From Microthrixaceae bacterium (lineage in GTDB: Bacteria; Actinomycetota; Acidimicrobiia; Acidimicrobiales; Microtrichaceae), in the NCBI GenBank assembly GCA_023957975.1, contig JAMLGM010000002.1, forward strand, positions 403,009-467,008: a stretch of DNA of 64,000 nt, in the 5' to 3' direction. A program made the translations under genes and the position numbers. Below, one piece after another: positions 9,782 to 17,953 of this stretch; within the stretch, counting starts at the first letter, position 1; each line of letters opens with the position of its first letter. Below the pieces are notes generated by a model. That model saw only the letters and a list, made by a program, of their open reading frames with translations, did no database searches and was not told where the DNA came from.

Positions 9782-11248
9782 GTGCGAGCACCCCGAACCG
9801 CGAGCCAGGCGAGCGGTGGTCTTGAGATCGCCGCCGCCGGTCTTGTGATGACGCTGCTAGCAGTGATCGCCGTGCTGCTCGATCGCCTGACAATGGACGT
9901 TGTCTCGGGGATTCTCACTCTTCTCGCGTTGAGCGTCGTCGGTGCGGTGGCGGTCCGTTGGGTTGCTCGTCGTGAAGGTGCGCCAGACCTTGCAAGTCTG
10001 CTTGTGATGGCACTCTTTGCCAAGGTCGTGTTCACGCTGGTGCGCTACTTCGTGATCACCGTGGTCTATGACGACGTCGCAGACGCTGGCAATTACGTCA
10101 AGTGGGGCGTTCAGTTCGCCGACCTTCTCCGTAGCGGGCAGTTCCCGGCGCTGGACGGATCGTTGACGGGTCGGACACCGGAAACCGAGCGGATTGGGTT
10201 CGTCGCGGGACTCATGATCCTCGTCGTTGGCGCCTCCCGCTACGCGCTGTCGTTTCTCTTCTCCGCGATCTGTTTCGCCGGCCAGGTCCTGGCGTGGCGC
10301 GCGTTTCGGCGTGCCGTGCCGGATGGAGACTCAAAGCGGTATGCGATGTTGTTGTTCTTTCTGCCATCGATGCTGTTTTGGCCGTCGTCGATCGGCAAGG
10401 ACGCGTTGATGATCGGCTGTATCGGGGTCGTGTCGTACGGAGCGGCGCAACTTCTCGGCGATCAGGTCTCGATTGGTGGCGTCATCACCTTCACCGTCGG
10501 CGTCGCTGCGCTCATGGCGATACGTCCGCATATGGCGTTGATCGCCGTGGTGGCGCTCGCGATCGGGGCAACGGCTGGGTCGGTGAGCGGAATTCGTCAG
10601 CGCGGAGCGTCCAAATCGGCCTTGGTCCGACTGGCCGCGTTGGTCGCGCTCGTCGCGATCGGGTCGGTAGGTGTCACCCAACTCGGCAAGTTCTTCCAGG
10701 ACGAGAACTCAGGCGGCGACACTGGCGTCAGGGCAGCGCTTGAGAAGACCCAGGAGCAAACGGGCACCGGTGGGTCCGAGTTCCAGCCGATCGCGGCCAC
10801 GTCCCCGGTTGACCTTCCGGCCGCGGTGGTGACGGTGCTCATTCGTCCGTTCCCTTGGGAGGTCAGCAACGTCACTGGGCTGATCGCTGCGGCTGAGGGT
10901 GTGGTGTTTGTCGGCCTGGTGGTCGCTGGTCGTCGGCGCCTGCTGGGTTGGGCCAGGGCACTGCCGCGCAACCCCTACCTGATCTACTGCGCCGCCTATG
11001 CGCTGGTGTTCATCGTTCTGTTCTCGTACGTTGGCAACTTCGGCATTCTCGCTCGTCAACGGACGCAGATGATGCCACTGGTTCTCGTGTGTCTATCGAT
11101 GCGCCCGGCGCCGCGACGACCGGTGGAGGTTCGGCGGGTTGCGGCCCGATGGGGACGAAATCATAAGGTGGACACCGGCGATGTTGCACTAGCCCGTGTT
11201 GGGCCGGGTGGCCACGATCTAGGCGGGGTTGGAGAATGCCAGAAGTAG
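9782..11248 (+). CDS. Polytopic membrane protein, possible polysaccharide polymerase
   Basis: A protein of about 488 residues starting at GTG 9782, the first start after the ABC transporter stop. It has roughly ten hydrophobic helices separated by short charged loops. Between helices are LPSMLFWPSSIGKDALMIG and, in a large loop near residues 320-380, RPFPWEVSN. A late NFGILARQRTQMMPL segment is also notable. The KDA and RQR motifs between helices are reminiscent of EpsG/Wzy-like polymerases that join repeat units outside the membrane. I do not recognise a named family, so this role rests on membrane topology and its place between the exporter and the chain-length kinase. Confidence 0.6.
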   Translation: MRAPRTASQASGGLEIAAAGLVMTLLAVIAVLLDRLTMDVVSGILTLLALSVVGAVAVRWVARREGAPDLASLLVMALFAKVVFTLVRYFVITVVYDDVADAGNYVKWGVQFADLLRSGQFPALDGSLTGRTPETERIGFVAGLMILVVGASRYALSFLFSAICFAGQVLAWRAFRRAVPDGDSKRYAMLLFFLPSMLFWPSSIGKDALMIGCIGVVSYGAAQLLGDQVSIGGVITFTVGVAALMAIRPHMALIAVVALAIGATAGSVSGIRQRGASKSALVRLAALVALVAIGSVGVTQLGKFFQDENSGGDTGVRAALEKTQEQTGTGGSEFQPIAATSPVDLPAAVVTVLIRPFPWEVSNVTGLIAAAEGVVFVGLVVAGRRRLLGWARALPRNPYLIYCAAYALVFIVLFSYVGNFGILARQRTQMMPLVLVCLSMRPAPRRPVEVRRVAARWGRNHKVDTGDVALARVGPGGHDLGGVGECQK

Positions 11249-11430
11249 AAGTGCGTCCGTCGAGCGGTGCTGTGCATGGTTGACCGGTCGTCGGATAAGC
11301 GGAGCGTTCGGTGACATGGGACTGTTGCCTTGCGTGAGTTCGTCGCGCTCTCGTGTCGGGTGGAAGCCTCGGGTACAGTGTTCGCCGTTCATGCCCGATC
11401 ATTTCTTCCCCGATTCGTGAGGCGGCGCCG

Positions 11431-12996
11431 GTGAACAAGTTGCGTGCGGTGCTGAAGCGTCGCTGGCCATTGCTGGTGGTCGTTACGGTGTTCGGTCTCG
11501 TCGTCGGGGCCATCTCAGGTGCGTTGGCGAACAGCGACCAGGTGGTGTCCTACACGGCTTCCCAGACGGTCGTCGCCAACAGGAATTCGTCTGGCTACAG
11601 CGGTCTTGTGCCTCAAGACATGTTGCGGATCACCCGTGGCCAGGTGCCCGAACAGGCGGCGATCGCGCTCGGCCAGCCGGAACGGTCGGTAGCCCTCGCC
11701 GGGAAGATCGCGACGGCGTTCGACGACAAGAGCAGCAGCATCCGTATCTCGGCTACGAGCACCGATCCGGCCGAGGCCGCGAAGGTCGCGGCAGCGTTCG
11801 TCGACGCGTTTTTGGAAATGACGAACTCGGTGGCCCAAGCACCGTTGCAACAACAGATCAACGACGCGACGGCCCAACGCGACGCGGCCCAGGCGGAACT
11901 GGCGGTGTTCGACGCTCAATACCCCGACGTAGCGGCGATGGTGGCCAACCCGCTCACCGACGAGCTGACACGAATGCTGATCGACGAGCGGTCCAGCCTG
12001 CAGTCGAATCTCGACAGCGCGGCCGACAACCTGCGTAACCTCGAACGCGATCTTCAGCGGGCGGTGCCCTATGAGTCGCTGGGCCCCGAATCCCCACGTG
12101 TAGCCGAGGCCGGGCTGTTGGCAGTGCCGGCGTCGGCGCCGGTTCGTTCGGTGCTCCTCGGGCTGATCGGGTTGCTGCTCGGTGCAGTTGTGACGTTGGT
12201 GCTCGAACGCACGATGGCCCGGGTCGACACCCGCGGCGAACTCGCGATATTGGTCGACACTCCGATCATCGCCGAGGTCGGCTTTCTCAAGGAGAAGGAC
12301 CGTCCATCCGACGCCGACGGGGTGTTGGAGTTGGGTGGCGGGTGGTCCGAACCGTTCCGTGCGGTGCGCTCCGCAATTCAGTTCGTGCAATCGACCGCAG
12401 ACCCGGGCTCGGTTCCGCGCACCTTTCTCATCACCTCGACGATGCCGGGGGAGGGCAAGTCGACCACCTCGGCGCTCGTGTCGAAGGCCCTCGCCGAGGT
12501 TGGTGTGCCGACGTTGGTGGTCGGCGGCGACTTCCGCAGGCCGGAGGTTCACCGGTTGCTGGGTGCCAAGTCCGATCCGTCGCTAAAAGACCTTGCCAAG
12601 CTCGACACCGAACGGGCGACGATCGATGAAATCATCCAGTTCCCCGAAGGGGTCGACAACCTGTTTGTCGCGGCGGCGGGGGCGGCGACCCGCGAGGTCT
12701 CAGCGGTGATCGCGGCCGCCCGCGAGGTGTGTGTTGAGGGTGCCCGTCGAGGGGCGACCGTGATCGTCGATTCGAGTCCGCTGTCGGTCGCGAATGACAC
12801 CGTCGACCTGTTGCCGGTGGTCGATTATGTGATCTTGGTGGTGCGATCGGGGATGACCACCGAAAAGGGTCTGCTCGAATCGCTGGACACGATCGAACGC
12901 GCCGGGCGCAAGGTGCTGGGCATCGTGCTCATCGGCACCCCCGACACCGGCCGCCAATACGCGTACTACTACCACGACTACTTCCAGGAGAGCTGA
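11431..12996 (+). CDS. Chain-length determinant fused to BY-kinase
   Basis: A 521-residue polysaccharide co-polymerase with a cytoplasmic tyrosine kinase. It has a first membrane helix (about 12-32), an extracytoplasmic Wzz-type coiled region, a second helix around 235-255 and a C-terminal P-loop kinase. The kinase shows Walker A TMPGEGKSTTSA, Walker A' VVGGDFRRPE, a Walker B-like TVIVDSSPL and a tyrosine-rich tail (QYAYYYHDY) for autophosphorylation. Proteins of this type (Wzc, CapAB, CpsCD) set glycan chain length and export. The start chosen is GTG at 11431, because an earlier in-frame ATG would add a non-family leader. It is separated by 182 bases from the upstream membrane gene. Confidence 0.88.
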   Translation: MNKLRAVLKRRWPLLVVVTVFGLVVGAISGALANSDQVVSYTASQTVVANRNSSGYSGLVPQDMLRITRGQVPEQAAIALGQPERSVALAGKIATAFDDKSSSIRISATSTDPAEAAKVAAAFVDAFLEMTNSVAQAPLQQQINDATAQRDAAQAELAVFDAQYPDVAAMVANPLTDELTRMLIDERSSLQSNLDSAADNLRNLERDLQRAVPYESLGPESPRVAEAGLLAVPASAPVRSVLLGLIGLLLGAVVTLVLERTMARVDTRGELAILVDTPIIAEVGFLKEKDRPSDADGVLELGGGWSEPFRAVRSAIQFVQSTADPGSVPRTFLITSTMPGEGKSTTSALVSKALAEVGVPTLVVGGDFRRPEVHRLLGAKSDPSLKDLAKLDTERATIDEIIQFPEGVDNLFVAAAGAATREVSAVIAAAREVCVEGARRGATVIVDSSPLSVANDTVDLLPVVDYVILVVRSGMTTEKGLLESLDTIERAGRKVLGIVLIGTPDTGRQYAYYYHDYFQES

Positions 12997-13594
12997 CGAG
13001 CACCGTCCGCGTATTCAGAAGGGAGGTCGTCATCGAGCCAGACTCGTTCAATCGGTTGGCAACGACTTCGTCGGCTCAATGCCAGCATGTGTGCTCGCTC
13101 TCGTCCGGTCGGATCGCAAGAGCCGAACCCGTTGTTCCCGGCATCGACAGACGCAGCGGAAATGCCAACGCTTCGGCCAGCGTTCGCTCCTTGGCTGGAT
13201 GAGGAATTCTCTGTTTCGTCGTGCGTCGACAGCCGCGCGCAGGGTTGGGACGGGATCTGACGGACGCCTCGCGTCAATTCGTTGATGGTTCAGGGGTCAT
13301 CGAAGTCGGTGGTCGCGCATTCGCGACGCTCGCTCGTGTGTCGATCTCCCTTGCGTCGCTCGTCGCCGGATCGCGGCTCGTTGTCGCCGTGGTGCTCGGT
13401 GGCCATCGTTGGGTCCAGCTCATCTGGACGTCGAGTGGATGCTTACAAGACGGAACCGAACGCGGACGAGACCCTTAACGTGTCGGTGCGGGCCGAAAGC
13501 AAGCGAACGAGGTCCTCAACACCCCAAGTTCCCCATCCAACGCGACGCTTGCGCTGGTACCATTCTTCGTCCGTCTTGAAGTGGAGGTTCCCTC
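12997..13594. other. Non-coding gap of about 600 bases
   Basis: No open frame here has convincing codon use, a ribosome site or recognisable protein motifs. No tRNA fold or clear terminator was seen after the BY-kinase gene. The last 12 bases hold the GGAGG ribosome site of the frameshifted oxygenase that follows. It may be decayed coding DNA, since it separates the polysaccharide locus from a region rich in broken genes. Confidence 0.5.
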
Positions 13595-14183
13595 TTGGTC
13601 GACCTTGCACCCGCCGCCAACCCAGGCTTTCTGGCCGTGAGCGTGATCCCCTTACTCAACCCGGGCGGAGTGTGACCGAATTGTCGCCGCGGTCGAAGGG
13701 GCAGGCGGTTGGCGACCGGCGAGCGTGACCGGCTCCGGCTACGACGACGGCGTCGATCCCGACACGCGATCTACCCTGTCGGCGCCCTTGCCGCCGTCGG
13801 TTGCCGGCGCGACCCTCAACACCATCGGCCGTGCCGTCGCTCAGGCGAACGCCGAGATGTGGCGCTACGACCTCACCGGGTTTGTGCCCTTCGAGATCCC
13901 GACCGTGCTCCGCTACGAAGCGGCCGTAGCCGACCATTTCCGTTCCCACATCGACGCCGGCCCGTCGCACTCCACCCGCAAGCTGTCGTTCTCGCTGCAA
14001 CTCACCGACGGCGACTCCTACCAGGGCGGCGATTTGATCTTCGGTGAGCGCCTGGCCGACGGCTACCGCAATCAGGGGTCGCTGGTGGTCTTCCCGTCGG
14101 TGAGCCTTCACGAGGTGACCCCGGTGTTTCGCGGCGTCCGCCATACCGTCGTCGGTTGGATCCACGGACCGACCCTGCGATGA
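13595..14183 (+). pseudogene. PKHD-type 2OG-Fe(II) oxygenase, one-base frameshift
   Basis: Translation from TTG 13595 (GGAGG 7 bases upstream) reads LAVSVIPLLNP and then hits a stop. Moving one base at the GGG of 13663-13665 joins it to AECDRIVAAVEGAGGWRPAS and onward to 14183, giving a normal protein of about 195 residues. The second part has the prolyl-hydroxylase/PiuC-like double-stranded beta-helix with the HxD iron site in FRSHIDAG, the distal His in SVSLHEVTP and the 2-oxoglutarate Arg in FRGVRHTVVGW. Such enzymes hydroxylate amino-acid side chains of peptides or proteins. A short product from GTG 13725 would lack the first helices. The extra G could be a true mutation or a sequencing error. 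Confidence 0.8.
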
Positions 14184-14193
14184 ACTATGCGAC

Positions 14194-14979
14194 ATGACTG
14201 ACTCCGCAGGATCGTCCCCCGGCTTCGACTCGCCGCTCCCGTTCGACATCGGTGCGGCCGAATCCGAGAACGCCGCGGTAGCGAGTGGATCCACCCTCGA
14301 GCCGATCGCCGTAGAAGCAGCGATCTTGAGGCTTTCGCCGCTGACGAACGGCTATATCGTCGGCGTCGCCGCCGCGGCGGTGTACAACCCTGACGAGGTC
14401 GAGAGAGCGCAGGATGCCGTCGTGGCGGGCTCACCGCACCGTGCTGAGTTCGATGCACGCGTCGCCGCTGTCGTCGAGCAGGCGAACAGCGGCTTCTTCC
14501 ATTTCGAGCTGAGGACGTTGCACGGGCCCGGCGACCCCACGCTGGTGACGTTCGACGACGGCGACCAGATCGTGAGCCTCACCCGCGACCACTCCGACCG
14601 GAAGCTGACCGTCGTGTTGGTTCTGGCGATCGACGGCGTGGAAGCCGGTCGGCTCACCCACCCCGGCGCCGAGAATCCCCAGGAGCTCACGGTCGGATCC
14701 GCTGTGGCGTTTCCGTCCTACGTCGTGCCGACGATCGACCTCGGCGGTAGCGGGTCCATGCGAGCCCTCATCACTCACGCTGTCGGGCCTGCGTTTCGCC
14801 GATCCCGACCTCCGAACCCAGGACTTACCGCCAAACCCGAGGTTCACCGCCGCCCCCACGCCGCGTCGCATAGCGTCGAGAACAACTCCGAGCCCGGCGC
14901 ACCGCTCGTGACCACACCGATCGGCAGCCGCTCGACCAAGTGCAGCGCCGCTCGGAGCCCGGCGTTGTCCCACCGATGA
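14194..14979 (+). CDS. Degenerate 2OG oxygenase-like protein
   Basis: A 261-residue reading frame just after the oxygenase remnant. Residues about 90-205 run parallel to that protein: AAVVEQANSGFFHFEL against RAVAQANAEMWRYDL, RDHSDRKLTVVL against SHSTRKLSFSL, and SAVAFPSYVVPTI against SLVVFPSVSLHEV. The distal iron His is replaced by Val, and the HxD pair is not aligned, so it is probably not a working oxygenase. The homologous part ends at GPAFRR (about 14808). The remaining 55 residues are antisense to the opposite gene and are arginine- and proline-rich, so they look like read-through. It may be a non-catalytic partner or a decaying copy. Confidence 0.5.
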   Translation: MTDSAGSSPGFDSPLPFDIGAAESENAAVASGSTLEPIAVEAAILRLSPLTNGYIVGVAAAAVYNPDEVERAQDAVVAGSPHRAEFDARVAAVVEQANSGFFHFELRTLHGPGDPTLVTFDDGDQIVSLTRDHSDRKLTVVLVLAIDGVEAGRLTHPGAENPQELTVGSAVAFPSYVVPTIDLGGSGSMRALITHAVGPAFRRSRPPNPGLTAKPEVHRRPHAASHSVENNSEPGAPLVTTPIGSRSTKCSAARSPALSHR

Positions 14980-15506
14980 ACGAGGTGCGCCGCCGAGCAG
15001 ACCGAGTCGGTCAACGTCGCAACGGGTCCAGGTAGGACGATGCCGTTGAGCGTGACCATGTCGGGAGTCGACCCAGGGGGCAGCGACGGGACTTCCAGCA
15101 TCGGCGGATCCTCATCGGAGCCCGCTGGGTGAAACACGGCGAGTGCCGTCGACAGGAACGACACCCTGTTGGCGCGGAGGTCCGACCGCATGACCGACGT
15201 CACGACGTCACGCAGCGCTGGATGGACGAGCGCTGCGCCCGCATCGGTGCGCAGGATCGGCCCGCCGATCAGCACCTGATCACCCGATGACGGCGCCCGC
15301 AGAATGGCGGCCACGGTCGAACGCAGCGCTGCTCGCGCCTCGTCGACGTCGAGGCCGATCCAGCGCACGTTGCCGAACCCGTCGAGTATCTGTTGCACCC
15401 TGGCGGTACGTCCCGAGGTTTCTCGCAGGATGAACGCCTCGATCCCGTCACGGTCGATGTCGCTGAACGTCGCGGTTTGCGGGAGCAGGTCGAGGATGGC
15501 GTTTAC
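14844..15506 (-). pseudogene. 5'-truncated HprK-like protein, cut by insertion sequence
   Basis: The frame is open from the insertion-sequence edge (15506) to a stop at 14844, about 220 residues. The natural start is gone; GTG 15398 is the first start codon inside the native part. The C-terminal half (FLSTALAVFHPAG, LEVPSLPPGSTPD, LNGIVLPGPVATL) resembles by eye the C-terminal domain of the 20368-21735 gene and the kinase domain of the 17922-20132 gene, but no P-loop GxxGxGKST is present. I therefore take it as a fragment of a kinase-like protein without ATP site. Its 3' end overlaps the convergent gene by 136 bases. Confidence 0.5.
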
Positions 15507-15532
15507 GGGTGCTTCGCGGATGAGCGGGGTGT
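15507..15532 (+). repeat. Left inverted repeat of the ISL3-type element
   Basis: GGGTGCTTCGCG followed by a variable stretch and CGGGGTGT. It matches about 19 of 26 positions of the reverse complement of 16826-16851, and marks the left boundary where the frame of the truncated minus-strand gene stops being native. Confidence 0.75.
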
Positions 15533-15610
15533 TAGGGTCCCGGGCGCGTAGCAGGGGCCCTGCGAATCTGATGGTGTCTTACGCCGGTCGGATCCAGAGG
15601 TGCCCCTGCT

Positions 15611-16837
15611 GTGTTGAACGCTACGCGCGCGTGCGAGCTGTTGGTTGGTCTGCCTGCGGTGAACATCCTCGAGGTGCGAGAGCCACTCGTCGGACGCATC
15701 GAGATCACCGTCGAATCTCGGATTTCTACGCCCGCTTGTGTGGGGTGCGGGGAGCGGGCGTGGGTGAAGGACCGGCCCGTCGTCGAGCTCGCCGACCTCA
15801 CCTGCTTCGGCCGACCCGTGAGGCTGCGGTGGCGCAAGCACCGGTTCTGGTGCCCGCGGTCGTGGTGTCGGGTCGGGTCCTGGACCCATGAGGACTCCCG
15901 CATCGCGGCGCCGAGGTTGTCGGTGACCGATCGTGCGGGCCGGTGGGCGACGCTGCAGGTCGGTCGGGCAGGGCGAGCGGTCAGCGACGTCGCTTCCGAG
16001 CTGGGCGCGGACTGGCACGCCATCAACGACGCCGTGATCGCCTATGGCCAAGCTCTACTCGACGCGGACGTCGACCGGGTCGGCGCGGTGGAGGCGCTCG
16101 GTGTGGACGAGGTTCTCTTCGGGCGCTTCGGCCGGTGGCGGACCCAGGCGTGGTCGACCCAGGTTGTCGACGTCGCCCGTGGCCAGCTGCTCGACGTGAT
16201 CCCCGGCCGATCCGCCGCCGGGCTGTGTGAGTGGCTCAGAGCCCGAACCACGGCGTGGCTCGACGGCATCGCCTGGGCGACGCTGGACCTGTCCGGGCCG
16301 TGGCGTCTCGCCTTCGACACGATGCTCCCTCACGCCGTCCAGCTCGCCGATCCGTTCCATGTGGTGAAGCTCGCCAACCAGCGTCTCGACGAGGTGCGGC
16401 GCCGGGTGCAGAACGAGACCCTCGGACACCGGGAACGCGGGCGAGAGAAGCTCCTAGGCCTGCTCGAAGCCGGTGACCCCCGCGGCGAGGTCCGCATGGC
16501 CTGGCACGCGAAGGAAGTCGTGCGGTCGATCTACGACATCGACGACCCCGCCCTCGCAGCGGAGTTCGTCGAGCGGCTCGGTGTCGACCTCCAGGACCAG
16601 TCGTGCCCGGCGGAGCTGAACCAGCTCGGTCGTAGGATCGTTCGCTGGTCGGCCCAGATCGCCGCGTGGCACCGGGCGCAGGTGTCGAACGGGCCGACCG
16701 AAGCGGTCAACAACCTCGTGAAGCGGGTCAAGCGCGTCGCGTTCGGGTTCCGACGGTTTGCCCACTGCAGGATCCGGGCCTTGCTCTACGCCGGACGACC
16801 CAACTGGGCGCTACTCGCGGTGGTCACACCCCGTTGA
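15611..16837 (+). CDS. ISL3-family transposase
   Basis: A full-length 408-residue DDE transposase. It has an N-terminal zinc-ribbon (CVGCGERAW and CPRSWC), a helix-turn-helix region around 115-150, the first catalytic Asp in ALGVDEVLFGR, the second in TLDLSGPWR, and the C-terminal Glu in SNGPTEAVNNLVKRVKRVAF. The start is GTG 15611, about 100 bases inside the element. The stop lies 14 bases before the right end, inside the right inverted repeat. There is no frameshift or stop, so the element may still be mobile. Confidence 0.92.
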   Translation: MLNATRACELLVGLPAVNILEVREPLVGRIEITVESRISTPACVGCGERAWVKDRPVVELADLTCFGRPVRLRWRKHRFWCPRSWCRVGSWTHEDSRIAAPRLSVTDRAGRWATLQVGRAGRAVSDVASELGADWHAINDAVIAYGQALLDADVDRVGAVEALGVDEVLFGRFGRWRTQAWSTQVVDVARGQLLDVIPGRSAAGLCEWLRARTTAWLDGIAWATLDLSGPWRLAFDTMLPHAVQLADPFHVVKLANQRLDEVRRRVQNETLGHRERGREKLLGLLEAGDPRGEVRMAWHAKEVVRSIYDIDDPALAAEFVERLGVDLQDQSCPAELNQLGRRIVRWSAQIAAWHRAQVSNGPTEAVNNLVKRVKRVAFGFRRFAHCRIRALLYAGRPNWALLAVVTPR

Positions 16838-16851
16838 AACGCGAAGCGCCC
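16826..16851 (-). repeat. Right inverted repeat of the ISL3-type element
   Basis: The reverse complement starts GGGCGCTTCGCG and contains CGGGGTGT, as in the left end. The repeat overlaps the transposase stop codon and abuts the truncated peroxiredoxin frame. Confidence 0.75.
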
Positions 16852-17268
16852 CATAACGGCGGCGACTTCACCTCCGATGACGTAGCGGGATCGTGGTTCC
16901 TCCTGTACTGGTATCCCAAGGCCGACACTCCCGGATGCACAGCCCAGGCACAGGGCCTCGGTGACCAGATTGAAGCCTTCGACGAACTCGGCTGCCGAGT
17001 CCTCGGCGCCTCCTTCGACAATCCGGGCGACAACGCAGCGTTTCGAACGAAGTACTCGTTGCCGTTCGCTCTGCTGTCGGACAGCGACGGGTCACTTGCC
17101 CGAGCGGTCGGCGCGGCGGATGCGGAGACCACTCACCCCCGTCGCATCGCACACCTCGTCGACCCCGCCGGGCTCGTAGCCCGCTCCTACGATGTCGCGG
17201 ACCCGGAGTTCTTCGCCGAGTCCGTCCTCGACGACCTCGACGACCTCGAAGACCTGATCGACGGGTGA
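16852..17268 (+). pseudogene. Peroxiredoxin (BCP/AhpC type), 5'-truncated
   Basis: The frame begins at the insertion-sequence edge and encodes about 138 residues of a thiol peroxidase. It has GSWFLLYWYPKADTPGCTAQ with the peroxidatic Cys in DTPGC, then LLSDSDGSLARAVGA and RRIAHLVDPAGLVARSY. The first 15 or so residues normally seen in Bcp-type enzymes (start to the xPDF motif) are missing, so the native start has been lost. The second Cys five residues on, typical of E. coli Bcp, is Gln. Translation could still begin from a start codon inside the insertion sequence, because the frame is open upstream to 16666, but this is speculative. Confidence 0.75.
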
Positions 17269-17382
17269 ACAGCACAGACTCGTCGCCTGAAGCTGGGGCC
17301 TACTCGTTCCGGTCGCGGGGGCGTGCGCCTCTTGGGCCGGTAACCTATCCGGAACGCAAAACGAACCGGAGCCCGATCAGCG

Positions 17383-17646
17383 ATGGCCATGCACCTCTAT
17401 CCTGTGAAATCGAAGAGCGACGGAGTCATCCTTCGCAACCTTCGCCTGCGTTCCGATGACGCCGGAACCGTCGTGTGGCAATTCGACAAGGCCACCGGCG
17501 ATGTCCACGAGTATCTGCGGACCGACACCCAGCCCGAACGGGTCGGTGCCACGCAGAACTGGCGTGTCGGCGAGTTGGTGTTCGAACCCCAACGCGGGTG
17601 CGGCTGCAACCACCCGATGTACACCTGGGTCCCACCCGAGGGCTGA
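17383..17646 (+). CDS. Small hypothetical protein with Cys-rich C-terminus
   Basis: An 87-residue protein starting MAMHLYPVKSKSDGVILRN and ending RGCGCNHPMYTWVPPEG. The CGC plus His near the end could bind a metal, but I recognise no family. It stops five bases before the next start, so it is probably co-translated with the DUF1360 gene. That pairing recalls small gene sets in actinobacterial phages and prophages; this is a weak inference, as no other phage gene is nearby. Confidence 0.5.
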   Translation: MAMHLYPVKSKSDGVILRNLRLRSDDAGTVVWQFDKATGDVHEYLRTDTQPERVGATQNWRVGELVFEPQRGCGCNHPMYTWVPPEG

Positions 17647-17650
17647 TCCG

Positions 17651-17953
17651 ATGGATGCACTCGATTACGCGCTCGGAGCGGTTGCGACGGCTCGTCTTGC
17701 CCGCCTTGTCACCCGTGACTCGATCTTCGACACGCCCCGCCTCAAATATGTGCAGGCGATGGATCGTGGAGGTCACCCCAAACTGGCGGAGCTTGCCGTG
17801 TGCCCGTGGTGTATTTCCGTGTGGATCGGAGCGGCGGTCGCTGCGGCCGGCCACGGGAAAGCACCCGGCTACCGCCTGGCAACCTCGGCGCTAGCGTTCT
17901 CGTTGGCGGCTGGGGTGATCAATGAGCTCGGCTCCGAGGGTGACGACGACTGA
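17651..17953 (+). CDS. DUF1360-type small membrane protein
   Basis: 100 residues starting at ATG 17651. The segments ARLARLVTRDSIFDTPRLKY and AELAVCPWCISVWIGAAVA are the conserved core of DUF1360, with its CPWC motif at the start of a membrane helix; a second helix follows near the C-terminus. The biochemical role of the family is unknown. It overlaps the start of the kinase/nucleotidyltransferase gene by up to 32 bases, so the two are probably co-expressed. Confidence 0.7.
   Translation: MDALDYALGAVATARLARLVTRDSIFDTPRLKYVQAMDRGGHPKLAELAVCPWCISVWIGAAVAAAGHGKAPGYRLATSALAFSLAAGVINELGSEGDDD

Larger units (their letters stand above)
15507..16851 (+). mobile_element. ISL3-type insertion sequence, intact transposase
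   Basis: A 1,345-base element bounded by imperfect inverted repeats of about 26 bases. The left end starts GGGTGCTTCGCG and the right end, read in reverse complement, GGGCGCTTCGCG; both then share CGGGGTGT. It holds one complete transposase gene. ISL3 elements usually leave 8-base direct repeats, but the flanks here (GCGTTTAC on the left, CATAACGG on the right) do not match. Genes on both sides point outward and both lack their 5' ends, so insertion was linked to a deletion or later recombination. Confidence 0.85.

Noticed and set aside
17383..17953. Prophage
   Set aside because: Only two small genes have a phage-like flavour; no integrase, terminase, capsid or attachment site is nearby.
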